NCBI GenBank assembly: GCA_035648595.1
Contig: DASRLH010000395.1
Coordinates: 1-34,528 of the forward strand
Reading direction: 5' to 3'
Source: RYN-428 sp035648595
GTDB taxonomy: Bacteria > Planctomycetota > Phycisphaerae > Tepidisphaerales > Tepidisphaeraceae
DNA length: 34,528 nt
Shown piece after piece: positions 24,183 through 31,878 of the stretch. The translations under genes were made by a program, and so were the position numbers. Every line of letters starts with the position of its first letter. Within the stretch, counting starts at the first letter, position 1. The notes under the pieces are model-generated. The model was not told where the DNA came from and searched no databases. It saw nothing but the letters and a program-made list of their open reading frames with translations.

Positions 24183-24759
24183 GCGGGTGTGGCTGGTGTG
24201 GATTGAGGTCCAAATCGAGATCCAGCGGATCGCCCGCCGGCCGCGCGCGGGCGGGTTCTTCCAGAAGATCAAGGTTGTCGTCGAGATGGCCCGAGGGCAT
24301 CGGCTCAAGGCCCTCAATGTCCAATTCATCGCGGCCGAGCAAGGCATCGCCGGCTTCGCTTTGCGCGGTGGGAGATAAGGGCCCCAGGTTGCCGGAGGGA
24401 ACGGCGGCGGCGGCGGGTTGCTCGGCCATCTCCGCGGTTACAGGGTGCAGGTCTTCATCCGCCGGAATGCCATCCACCTGCAGCACGAAAACAACGGGCC
24501 CAACCTGTATGCTGTCTCCCGGCGTGAGCAGGCTTTCCTGCACGCGCTGGCCGTTGAGATACGTGCCGTTGGAACTGCCCAGGTCCTCCAGGCGAAGCAT
24601 GTCGCTGTCGCGCACCAGCCGGCAGTGCTTGCGCGAAACATCGCCCAGCGGAATGCGCAGATCGCAATCCTCGCGGCGCCCCACCACGGTCATGTCGCGC
24701 GTAATCGAGAAGCTGCGTCGTTCACCGTCGGAACGGAACATGATGAGTACAGCCTGCAT
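24175..24759 (-). CDS. FHA domain protein
   Basis: 194 residues from the ATG at 24759; the open frame runs further upstream but only mirrors hemW. Residues 3-95 are a forkhead-associated domain that binds phosphothreonine: VVGRREDCDLRIPLGDVSRK holds the Gly-Arg and Ser, His45 follows, and GSSNGTYLNG (61-70) completes the binding loops. The C-terminal half is acidic and low-complexity (LGRDELDIEGLEP, DPLDLDLDLNP), ending in a His/Pro-rich tip, and probably lacks a fold. It is first in a two-gene unit and overlaps the exported helical protein by 8 bases. It probably reads Ser/Thr kinase signals; no kinase gene is in the window. It is divergent from hemW with a 120-base gap. Confidence 0.88.
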   Translation of the reverse strand: MQAVLIMFRSDGERRSFSITRDMTVVGRREDCDLRIPLGDVSRKHCRLVRDSDMLRLEDLGSSNGTYLNGQRVQESLLTPGDSIQVGPVVFVLQVDGIPADEDLHPVTAEMAEQPAAAAVPSGNLGPLSPTAQSEAGDALLGRDELDIEGLEPMPSGHLDDNLDLLEEPARARPAGDPLDLDLDLNPHQPHPHA

Positions 24760-24879
24760 GGGAGGTGCCCCGCGATCCAAGGTTGTAAAAAAAACTTCGC
24801 GCCCGAGTGCGACGCCACACAAAGACGCACTTGATATAAGGTAGCGTGGAGCCGGTCGTTCGGCAAGGATAATATCGCA

Positions 24880-26193
24880 ATGATGACAAATGTGGAAGCC
24901 GGTGCCCCCTCGCCAACCCTCCCCCGGCGTACCGGTGAAGGGGGCACCCAGCGCGTTGTCGTTCCCATCTCCCTGCCGACCCTTCCTATGGCTGCCATCA
25001 GCCCGTCTCATCCGAATATTCATCCCGCCTCTCTTCCGCCAGCCAATGTCCAGGCCCTTTACGTCCACATTCCCTTCTGCTTCCACAAATGCCATTATTG
25101 CGATTTCTACAGCATTACCCGGCAAACGCCGGAGCGCATGGCGAATTTCGTCGAATTGATCCTGCGCGAGGCGGACCTTTGGACTTCCGATAATAAAGCG
25201 ACTTCCGCGCCAATTCGAACGATCTTCTTTGGCGGCGGCACGCCCAGCCTGCTGCCTCTGGAAGCGATGCGCCAGCTCCTTCAAGGCATCCACCAGCGGT
25301 TTGATTTATCGGAGCTTGAAGAATGGACGGTCGAGGTGAACCCGGCGAGCGCCGCGCTGGACTATTGCCGGATGCTGCGGGAACATGGCGTCGATCGCCT
25401 CAGCTTCGGCGCGCAAAGCTTCAACATCAATGAGCTCAAGACGCTTGAACGCCATCACGACCCGGCGGACGTGCCGCGGAGCATCGAACTGGCCCGGCAG
25501 GCCGGTTTCGAGCGGCTTAATGTAGACCTTATTTATGCCATTCCCGGCCAGGACCAGGCTTCCTGGGGCGCCTCGCTAGCGTCGGCCCTTGCGCTCAAAA
25601 CGCCGCACGTCTCCTGCTACAATCTGACCTACGAAACCAACACGCCAATGGCGGTCCGAAAGCGTTTGGGGCATTTCACGGCGGTTGACGAAGAAACTGA
25701 GCTTGCGATGTTTCGCCAGGCCCGCGAGCAACTGGTCGCGGCGGGTTTGGCCGCGTATGAGATCAGCAATTATTGCATGCCCAGCGAGGAATGCCGGCAT
25801 AATCTGGTTTACTGGACCGGCGGCAACTACATTGGCGTGGGCCCTTCTGCCGCCTCGCATGTGGAAGGCCATCGTTGGCGCAACCGTCCGCATCTTGGCG
25901 AATGGGAGAAGGCGGTTGCCGGGGGCGATGTGCCGGTGGCGGACGGCGAAATTCTTTCGCCTTCTCAACGGGCCGGTGAGTTGGCGATGCTGCTGCTTCG
26001 GCTGTCGCGCGGGGTAAGGTATGCCGACTTTGCCGCCAAAACCGGTCTCGACGCCCGCGCGGTCTTTGCCGAGCAAATCGCGCGGCTGGGACGCGTTGGG
26101 CTGCTTGTCGCCGACGAAAACGCAATCCGCTTGACGGAAAAGGGCATTGGCCTTGCCGACGCGATTGCCGCCGAGTTTCTCGAATCTGCCTGA
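24880..26193 (+). CDS. hemW: Radical SAM protein HemW (CPO-III-like haem chaperone)
   Basis: 437 residues from the ATG at 24880, which has AAGGA about 10 bases upstream; an internal ATG at 24988 (401 residues) is also possible. The cluster motif is CFHKCHYCDF (Cys67, 71, 74). A Phe follows where true coproporphyrinogen oxidase HemN has a fourth Cys, so it is the HemW branch. Later blocks: FFGGGTPSLLP, VEVNPAS, RLSFGAQSFN, NVDLIYAIPGQ and YEISNYCMPSEECRHNLVYW, then a HemN_C-type domain (LSRGVRYADF...RLTEKGIGLADAI). HemW binds haem and a 4Fe-4S cluster and is thought to deliver haem to membrane enzymes. With the 24880 start, residues 8-22 translate an inverted repeat, an argument for the shorter protein. 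Confidence 0.9.
   Translation: MMTNVEAGAPSPTLPRRTGEGGTQRVVVPISLPTLPMAAISPSHPNIHPASLPPANVQALYVHIPFCFHKCHYCDFYSITRQTPERMANFVELILREADLWTSDNKATSAPIRTIFFGGGTPSLLPLEAMRQLLQGIHQRFDLSELEEWTVEVNPASAALDYCRMLREHGVDRLSFGAQSFNINELKTLERHHDPADVPRSIELARQAGFERLNVDLIYAIPGQDQASWGASLASALALKTPHVSCYNLTYETNTPMAVRKRLGHFTAVDEETELAMFRQAREQLVAAGLAAYEISNYCMPSEECRHNLVYWTGGNYIGVGPSAASHVEGHRWRNRPHLGEWEKAVAGGDVPVADGEILSPSQRAGELAMLLLRLSRGVRYADFAAKTGLDARAVFAEQIARLGRVGLLVADENAIRLTEKGIGLADAIAAEFLESA
24901..24948. repeat. GGTGCCCCCT inverted repeat
   Basis: GGTGCCCCCT at 24901-24910 pairs perfectly with AGGGGGCACC at 24939-24948, and the 28-base centre contains a smaller CCGGCGTACCGG dyad. It resembles a widespread C-rich/G-rich dispersed hairpin family. 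It lies just inside the possible 5' end of hemW, so in mRNA it could hide or mark the true start. Confidence 0.7.
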
Positions 26194-26277
26194 TCCGGGC
26201 GCGCCTGCGCTGGAATCCGCATTTTTATCATCACCGAGTCCCTAATCGGTCGGGGCTTCACCGTCGATACACCCAGC

Positions 26278-27618
26278 ATGCTCGCTTTCATGCAAAGCTG
26301 GTTTGCTCCCGGCGCCAACCCCGTGGGCGTTGACTTCGGAACCGACTGCCTGCGCCTGGCGCAGGTGGAGCGGGTGAATGGCGACTTCCGGCTTGTCGCC
26401 GCCGCCTGCGCCGATGTTCCTTCTCATGTGCGAAACGATCCATTCGGGCGCCTCACATTCTTCAGCGAAACCCTCCGCGACCTGTGGACGACGGGCAATT
26501 TTCGCGGACGCCGCGCCGTGTTGGCGCTGCCGGCCGCCTCCATGTTCATCCAGCATTTGCGCATCCCAAAAATGGATGAAGACGCCTTGAAAAAGGCCCT
26601 CCCCTGGGAAGCGCGCGGCAAGCTGCCGATGGACCCCACCCAGGCCCTGCTTCGACATCTGGTGGCCGGCGAGGTCTATCAGGACCAGGAACCCAAAAGC
26701 GAAGTGATCCTGATGGCCGCCCGCAAGGAGATGGTCGAGCAGCTTCTCGCCGCCGCCGCCAAAGCCCGGTTGGACGTGGTGGGAATGAACGTCGAACCCA
26801 AGGCGCTGATCGACTGCTTCTGCAATATTTCCCGCCGAAAGACGGATGCACAGGCGACAGTTTGCTTCGTGGACATCGGCTGCAACGCCAGCCGAGCGGT
26901 GATCGCCCAGGGGACGCAGGTGCTGTTCGCCCGCGCGATTCCGGTGGGCGGCGAACATTTCAGCAAGGCCGTCGCGACGGCGCTGAAAATTCCGTTGGAA
27001 GAGGCAAAGCTGATGCGGTTCCGGCTCGCGGGGCACGGATGCGACGAAGGCCGCGAGACGTGCGCCGATCCCCGGAATATCAATCAATCCGCCGCCGATG
27101 CCGCCAACGCCGATGCGGACTCCGACAACAGTTTTGCGCTCATGGGCGTTTCAACGGCCGCTTCGGCAACGCGGCAGTCCGGCGGCGCAACGGCCACGCT
27201 TGAAGCGCCGCCCGTGATCGCGCGGAAAACGGCGCCCACGGCGCCCGATGAATCGGCGCAGCGCTCCCGCATCGACCAGGCGATCGCGGAGCCGATCAAG
27301 CGGCTCGCCGAGGAACTGTCGCTTTGCCGGCGGTATCACGAATCCACGTTCCCGACCAAGCCAATTGATCGGCTGGTCTTCGTGGGCGGCGAAGCGCGGC
27401 ATCGCTCGCTGTGCCAGGGCATCGCCCGCGAACTGGGCATCGCCGCCCAGATCGGCGACCCCATGGTGCGCATGGGCCGGATCAGCGACATCGGCGTCGA
27501 AAGCGGAATCGACCGCCGATTGCCCCAACCCGCATGGTCCGTAGCCATCGGCCTAACCATGGGCCCCCCGCCCATCACCGAATCCAACGCCGAAAAAGCC
27601 GCCCCAAGGGACGAATAA
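26278..27618 (+). CDS. pilM: Type IV pilus assembly protein PilM
   Basis: 446 residues; actin-like ATPase that sits under the inner membrane and binds the cytoplasmic tip of PilN. Phosphate-1 motif PVGVDFGTDCLRLAQV (15-30), PilM-typical LPAASMFIQHLRIPKMD (84-100), phosphate-2 VCFVDIGCNASRAVIA (195-210), ARAIPVGGEHFS, and adenosine motif LVFVGGEARH (366-375). Residues about 250-330 are a low-complexity Ala/Asp/Thr insertion absent from typical PilM of about 350 residues, explaining the extra length. No Shine-Dalgarno sequence is obvious. It is the first gene of a seven-gene pilus operon; the 84-base gap after hemW would hold any separate promoter. Confidence 0.9.
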   Translation: MLAFMQSWFAPGANPVGVDFGTDCLRLAQVERVNGDFRLVAAACADVPSHVRNDPFGRLTFFSETLRDLWTTGNFRGRRAVLALPAASMFIQHLRIPKMDEDALKKALPWEARGKLPMDPTQALLRHLVAGEVYQDQEPKSEVILMAARKEMVEQLLAAAAKARLDVVGMNVEPKALIDCFCNISRRKTDAQATVCFVDIGCNASRAVIAQGTQVLFARAIPVGGEHFSKAVATALKIPLEEAKLMRFRLAGHGCDEGRETCADPRNINQSAADAANADADSDNSFALMGVSTAASATRQSGGATATLEAPPVIARKTAPTAPDESAQRSRIDQAIAEPIKRLAEELSLCRRYHESTFPTKPIDRLVFVGGEARHRSLCQGIARELGIAAQIGDPMVRMGRISDIGVESGIDRRLPQPAWSVAIGLTMGPPPITESNAEKAAPRDE

Positions 27619-27686
27619 CAAGACCCACGCAAAACAACCAGCAACAAGCAACTGACAACTGACCACTGACAAAACCCGAGACCCTT
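27619..27686. repeat. Operon spacer repeat between pilM and pilN
   Basis: Bases 27648-27675 carry CAACTGACAACTGACCACTGAC-type units, directly upstream of the pilN start and in the sense orientation. Only GAGA at 27679-27682 offers a weak ribosome binding site. Confidence 0.75.
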
Positions 27687-28412
27687 ATGAACTCACCCAA
27701 CGAATTAAGCTTCCTCCCCGACGATTACATGGAGCGCAAGGCCCGGCGGCGGGCCATGGCGCTGGGCAGTGCGCTGCTCGCGATCGTCATCGGAGGCGTG
27801 GGGGCCGCCCTCTACATCACCGAGCACTCGATGGCCTCCGTCGAGCAGAAGCATCAGTCCGTCGTGACAAAGTTCACCGAAGCGGCACGCCGGATCGAGC
27901 AGGTGCGCAAGCTTCACGATCAGCAGCGCAAGATCGTGCAGCACGCGGAGTTGGCCGCCTCGCTGGTGGAGCGGATTCCGCGGAGCAACATCCTGGCCGA
28001 GCTGACCAATTCCCTGCCGCACGGCACGTCGCTGCTCGATCTGAGCCTTGAATCCAAGGCCCATCAGGAGCCGGCCCCGGTGGCGCAGACCGCTTTCGAT
28101 GCCAAGAAGATTGCCCTGGAGGCCAAGCGAAAAGCCGACGCCAATGGTATCGAGGCGCCCAAATATGACGTGCAAATCAAGGTCACCGGAGTGGCCGACA
28201 CCGACGTTCAGGTGGCGCAATATCTGACCAAGCTGAATCATTGCCCCTTATTCCAGGACGTGAACCTGGTGATCAGCGACGTGTACCAGCCGCCCGAGCA
28301 AAAATCCATAACGATGCGGCGGTTCCAGGTGCAGATGGCGCTGAACCCCAGGGCGGAAGTCAAGGAAGGATCCCACGCCACCGAAACGGCGGCAGTGGAT
28401 CCTGGGAAATAA
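27687..28412 (+). CDS. pilN: Type IV pilus assembly protein PilN
   Basis: 241 residues, bitopic inner-membrane protein. The N-terminal NELSFLPDDYMERKARRR is the PilN cytoplasmic peptide that docks into PilM (family pattern: INLLP followed by basic residues). One membrane helix covers about 28-47 (GSALLAIVIGGVGAALYIT). A periplasmic coiled coil of about 60 residues follows (MASVEQKHQSVVTKFTEAAR onward), and then a ferredoxin-like fold region with the LAELTNSLPHGTSLLDLSL signature. The C-terminus, with a Lys/Ala-rich insertion, ends in RFQVQMALNP. It forms a heterodimer with PilO, encoded 40 bases downstream. Confidence 0.88.
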   Translation: MNSPNELSFLPDDYMERKARRRAMALGSALLAIVIGGVGAALYITEHSMASVEQKHQSVVTKFTEAARRIEQVRKLHDQQRKIVQHAELAASLVERIPRSNILAELTNSLPHGTSLLDLSLESKAHQEPAPVAQTAFDAKKIALEAKRKADANGIEAPKYDVQIKVTGVADTDVQVAQYLTKLNHCPLFQDVNLVISDVYQPPEQKSITMRRFQVQMALNPRAEVKEGSHATETAAVDPGK

Positions 28413-28452
28413 CGGGCCCCAAGCGGCCTTTCGATTTACCGGAGCGAAAACC

Positions 28453-29028
28453 ATGAAACTCACAATGCCGGGCCTGCTTTTGGGCGGAGCGATTCTCGCG
28501 CTGCTGGGCGGCTCCTACTTTATGGTCATCAAGCAGGCCAACATGAAGCGCCAGGCCCTTCTGCAGGACACGCGCACCAAGGAGGAGGCGCTGGCCAACC
28601 TCGAACGCTCGACCATGGGCATCAACGACGTGAACAAGAAGATCGCCGACTTGCAGCAGGCGGTCACTTTCTTCGAGTCCAAGCTGCCGCCGGCCAAGGA
28701 AACCGAGAAGGTGCTGGAGGAGGTCTGGCACATCGCCGAGGCTAACTCCCTAACCACCAAGACCATCAAGACCCCCGCTGAAAAGCGGACCGCCAGCTAC
28801 GGCGAGCAGGAAATGGAACTGAGCCTTTCCGGCGATTTCAAGGGCTTCTACCAGTTCATGCTGCAACTGGAAAAGCTGCCCCGGCTGACGCGGATCAAGA
28901 AGATGGTGCTGTCGAAAATCAACGATCATGAAGGGGCGATGCAGGCGGAGTTGACGCTCAGCGTCTACTTCGAGCCCGACCCGGACACCAAGGACGCGCC
29001 CGTCGCGTCCGCCGCCTGGAGCCGATAA
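28453..29028 (+). CDS. pilO: Type IV pilus assembly protein PilO
   Basis: 191 residues; GGAG lies 9 bases before the ATG. One membrane helix at 5-25 (MPGLLLGGAILALLGGSYFMV), a coiled coil at about 30-75 (ANMKRQALLQDTRTKEEALA onward), then the PilO periplasmic domain with FFESKLPPAKETEKVLEEVWHIAEANSL and GDFKGFYQFMLQLEKLPRLTRI, which are strong PilO signatures. Acts with PilN in the inner-membrane alignment complex linking PilM to PilP. The stop codon is followed at once by a long CACGAAG-type repeat. Confidence 0.9.
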   Translation: MKLTMPGLLLGGAILALLGGSYFMVIKQANMKRQALLQDTRTKEEALANLERSTMGINDVNKKIADLQQAVTFFESKLPPAKETEKVLEEVWHIAEANSLTTKTIKTPAEKRTASYGEQEMELSLSGDFKGFYQFMLQLEKLPRLTRIKKMVLSKINDHEGAMQAELTLSVYFEPDPDTKDAPVASAAWSR

Positions 29029-29203
29029 CCCCGGATTATTATTCACCACGAAGTCACGAAGGCACGAAGAAAAATACTCGGAGTCAGCACTTACATCCCA
29101 AAACGCTTCGAATCAACAGTCGCAGGCTGCGCGAAAATGTGTGTCGGGAATCGCTTGTTTTTTCTTCGTGGCTTCGTGACTTCGTGGTTAATTGCGTTTT
29201 CCA
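29029..29203. repeat. CACGAAG-type long repeat, copy 2
   Basis: Homologous to 18675-18847: left end CACCACGAAGTCACGAAGGC, right end CTTCGTGACTTCGTGGTTAA, interior with AGCACTTACAT and AACGCTTC. It begins on the base after the pilO stop and fills most of the 212-base gap to the next gene. An open frame running through its right half is an artefact. Confidence 0.82.
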
Positions 29204-29240
29204 AGCGAACGAAACCGAACACCAAGAGAGGGTACTGACC

Positions 29241-29909
29241 ATGCATCTCGATGATACAAAAGAGCCTCAGGAACATACCGAACCGTCGGAAACAGCCAAC
29301 GAGTTCGGCGACGAGCTCGATCCTTCGTTTGTGTCGGGCGACTCAGCCAAATCGAATAAGGGCACGCTGAGCGCGCTGGGCCTGGTGTTGGCGATCGGCG
29401 GGGCGTTGTGTTTCTGGTATTTCCGCCACGGCCCGCAGACCGCCGTGGCCGCAAGCCCAGATGCCGCCGCTTCAACCACCATCAACGCCTTCCTCAGCGG
29501 AGACGCCGGCAACGTCAAGCTCATGGACCAGACCCTGCGCGAAACCGATAAGGTCGTGCAGGAGTTCCGCGGCTATCCCGGCAAGACGCAGGTGCCGGTC
29601 GGGGACTTGAAAACCAATCCATTCCGGCTGGGCGAACCGGTGGCGAAAGTGGTTGTTGCGCCGCCCGACCCCGACGAAGGCGCCTTACTTCGCCGCCGCG
29701 AGGAGGAACGCGCGGCAGCGCGCAAGGCCGTGCAATCGCTACAGCTTCAGTCCGTCCTGCGCGGCGGAACCCGCAAGGCCTGCATGATCAACAACACCCT
29801 CTACAAGGAAGGCGACGAAGCCGAGGGCTTCACCGTCGAGCAAATCGGCCCCAGCCTCGTCGTCGTCCGCAAAGGCGTCTACCGATTCGAGTTGAGAATG
29901 ACCAAGTGA
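29241..29909 (+). CDS. PilP-like inner-membrane pilus protein, putative
   Basis: 222 residues from the ATG at 29241, chosen because GAGAGGG lies 9 bases upstream; the earlier ATG at 29139 lies in the repeat. A Glu/Asp-rich cytoplasmic N-terminus of about 45 residues precedes one membrane helix (GTLSALGLVLAIGGALCFWYF). A helical linker follows, then TNPFRLGEP and a Glu/Arg-rich stretch. The C-terminal beta domain (QLQSVLRGGTRKACMINNTLYKEGD...VEQIGPSLVVVRKGVYRFEL) resembles the homology region of PilP/GspC/GspB proteins that contact the secretin. Classical PilP is a lipoprotein; this one is a bitopic protein without a lipobox, so the name rests on position after pilO and on the C-terminal domain. 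The next gene starts 30 bases downstream. Confidence 0.6.
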   Translation: MHLDDTKEPQEHTEPSETANEFGDELDPSFVSGDSAKSNKGTLSALGLVLAIGGALCFWYFRHGPQTAVAASPDAAASTTINAFLSGDAGNVKLMDQTLRETDKVVQEFRGYPGKTQVPVGDLKTNPFRLGEPVAKVVVAPPDPDEGALLRRREEERAAARKAVQSLQLQSVLRGGTRKACMINNTLYKEGDEAEGFTVEQIGPSLVVVRKGVYRFELRMTK

Positions 29910-29939
29910 CAACTGACAACCCACAACTGACAAATCAAA
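29910..29939. repeat. Operon spacer repeat upstream of pilB
   Basis: The whole 30-base spacer is made of CAACTGACA/CAACCCACA units running to 5 bases before the pilB ATG. No Shine-Dalgarno sequence is present; the repeat occupies its place. Confidence 0.8.
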
Positions 29940-31754
29940 ATGTTCGGAAGAAAACCCACAACCACCGAAACCGCCCGTCCCGGCTTGCCCGAGGCGCCCG
30001 AAAAGCTCAATGAAGCGCTGCCGGAGCTGGAGACGCTTTGGGCCCCCACCGCCGCGCCCGTGCGCCAGAGCGTCGAGGCATTGCTGCTGGAGCGAAAGCA
30101 GATCACCGAGGAACAGCTCGTCCAGGCCAAGCAGGTGGCGTCACAAACGCCCGGCAAGAGCATCGCCCAGGTCTTGCTGACGATGAACGCCGCCAGCGAG
30201 GCGCAGATTCTTTCCGCGCTGGCCGAGACGCTTGGGTTGGCGTTCGAGCAACCGTCGCGCGAGGAGATCGAAACCGCCGCCTTTGAGATGCTCTCGCCGG
30301 ACTACATCCGCCGGCAATTCGTGCTGCCGCTGCGATTGGAGGGCGAACGGCTGGTGGTAGCGGTCGTCGATCCCAACAACGTATTCCTGCTCGACGAGGT
30401 CCGGCGCAAAACGCGCAAGGATCTCAAGACCGTCGTCACCACCGCCGCCGACATCAACCGCATCGTCGAGCAACTCACCGCCAGCGCGGTGGACACCAAG
30501 GTGGACGACATCATCAAGGACGTGGCCGAGGACGACGTCCAGGTCATGAAGGAGGATCAGGACGATGTCACCGACCTTGCCAAGGCCGGCAGCGAATCGC
30601 CGATCATCCGCTTCGTCAACTACCTGATATTCGACGCCATCAAGCAGGGCGCCAGCGACATCCACATCGAGCCCAAGGAAAAGTCGCTGAAAATCCGCTA
30701 CCGCATCGACGGCGTGCTTTTCGAGTCGATGAACCCGCCGGCCAACATGCAGTCGGCGATCGTCTCGCGCCTCAAGATCATGGCCAACCTCGACATCTCC
30801 GAGCGCCGTTTGCCGCAGGATGGCCGCATCCGCGCCATGGTGCATGGCCGCAAGATCGACCTGCGCCTCAGCACCCTCCCCACCGCCTACGGGGAAAAAT
30901 GCGTGATGCGAATTTTGGACAACAAGTCGATCAATGTGTCCCTTGACGACATGGGCTTCAACGAAAATGCCCTGACGATCTGGAAAAAGCAGATCGACCA
31001 GCCGCACGGCATTCTGCTGGTCACCGGCCCCACCGGTTCGGGCAAAACCACCACGCTCTATGCATCATTGCGCTGCATGGACGCCGGCAAATTGAACATC
31101 AGCACTGTCGAGGACCCGGTGGAATATCACCTGGGCACCGCCACGCAGGTGCAGGTGCATGACAAGATCGGCATGACTTTTTCCGCCGCCCTGCGCGCAC
31201 TGCTGCGGCAGGACCCGGACGTGGTGATGCTCGGCGAAATCCGCGATCAGGAGACGGCAAACATCGCCGTCCAGGCCGCCCTCACCGGCCATCTGGTTCT
31301 TAGCACGCTCCACACCAACGATGCCCCAGCCTCGGTTACGCGTCTGATAAACGTCGGCGTCGAGCCGTACCTCATCAGCGCTGCGGTCAACGCCATCCTG
31401 GCCCAGCGCCTGGTCCGAAAAATCTGCCAGCATTGCAAGGAAGAGTATGTCCCGACCGATGAGATGCGCGAGTTTCTCAACTTGCAGGGATTTGCCGGTG
31501 AAAAGAGCTATGTCGGCAAAGGCTGCGACCGCTGCCGCAAGACCGGCTACAGCGGCCGGCTGGGCATTTTCGAGATGCTCGTGATGGACGACGCCCTGCG
31601 CGACACGGTGACTTCAAACCCGGACGTGAACCACCTGCGCAAACTTTGCCGCGAGCGCGGCCTGGTCACGCTCCGCGATGACGGCTTCCAAAAGGTTATG
31701 AAGGGCCTCACAACCGTCGATGAAATCTTAAGGGTGACCGACGGCGCGGCATAA
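29940..31754 (+). CDS. pilB: Type IV pilus extension ATPase PilB (GspE family)
   Basis: 604 residues, cytoplasmic hexameric motor. The N-terminal MshEN-type domain covers about 40-190 (ERKQITEEQLVQAKQVASQT, KSIAQVLL). A secretion ATPase core follows: NYLIFDAIKQGASDIHIEPK, Walker A GPTGSGKT (363-370), Asp box EDPVEY, Walker B with MLGEIRD (430-436), and the His box HLVLSTLHTNDAP. Four zinc-binding cysteines are at 496/499 and 529/532 (CQHC and CDRC), which mark PilB/GspE and exclude PilT. It lies between the PilP-like gene and pilT and drives pilin polymerisation on PilC. Confidence 0.95.
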   Translation: MFGRKPTTTETARPGLPEAPEKLNEALPELETLWAPTAAPVRQSVEALLLERKQITEEQLVQAKQVASQTPGKSIAQVLLTMNAASEAQILSALAETLGLAFEQPSREEIETAAFEMLSPDYIRRQFVLPLRLEGERLVVAVVDPNNVFLLDEVRRKTRKDLKTVVTTAADINRIVEQLTASAVDTKVDDIIKDVAEDDVQVMKEDQDDVTDLAKAGSESPIIRFVNYLIFDAIKQGASDIHIEPKEKSLKIRYRIDGVLFESMNPPANMQSAIVSRLKIMANLDISERRLPQDGRIRAMVHGRKIDLRLSTLPTAYGEKCVMRILDNKSINVSLDDMGFNENALTIWKKQIDQPHGILLVTGPTGSGKTTTLYASLRCMDAGKLNISTVEDPVEYHLGTATQVQVHDKIGMTFSAALRALLRQDPDVVMLGEIRDQETANIAVQAALTGHLVLSTLHTNDAPASVTRLINVGVEPYLISAAVNAILAQRLVRKICQHCKEEYVPTDEMREFLNLQGFAGEKSYVGKGCDRCRKTGYSGRLGIFEMLVMDDALRDTVTSNPDVNHLRKLCRERGLVTLRDDGFQKVMKGLTTVDEILRVTDGAA

Positions 31755-31878
31755 GAGGAGCGAGAAGAGAAGATTTGAGTGCTGAGTGCTGAGACTGGAA
31801 GCTCGGCGAAATGATACCGTATATCTGGTCCTTCTCAGCACTCAGCACTCAATTCTCAGCACTATTTCACGAGGAACC
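31755..31878. repeat. Operon spacer hairpin repeat between pilB and pilT
   Basis: TGAGTGCTGAGTGCTGAG at 31776-31793 is a perfect 18-base inverted match to 31834-31851, leaving a 40-base loop. A further partial CTCAGCACT unit follows at 31855-31863. In mRNA this is a strong hairpin between the two motor genes. CACGAGG at 31869-31874 provides a ribosome binding site for pilT. Confidence 0.85.

Noticed and set aside
24760..24879. Promoter pair between the FHA gene and hemW
   Set aside because: A weak TTGCCG and TACCTT with 17-base spacing can be drawn on the minus strand, but the match is too poor to claim.
29139..29240. N-terminal extension of the PilP-like protein
   Set aside because: It translates the CACGAAG-type repeat; the ATG at 29241 has a good ribosome binding site.
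31786..31878. N-terminal extension of PilT
   Set aside because: It translates the CTCAGCACT spacer repeat; the ATG at 31879 starts at the conserved PilT N-terminus with a ribosome binding site.
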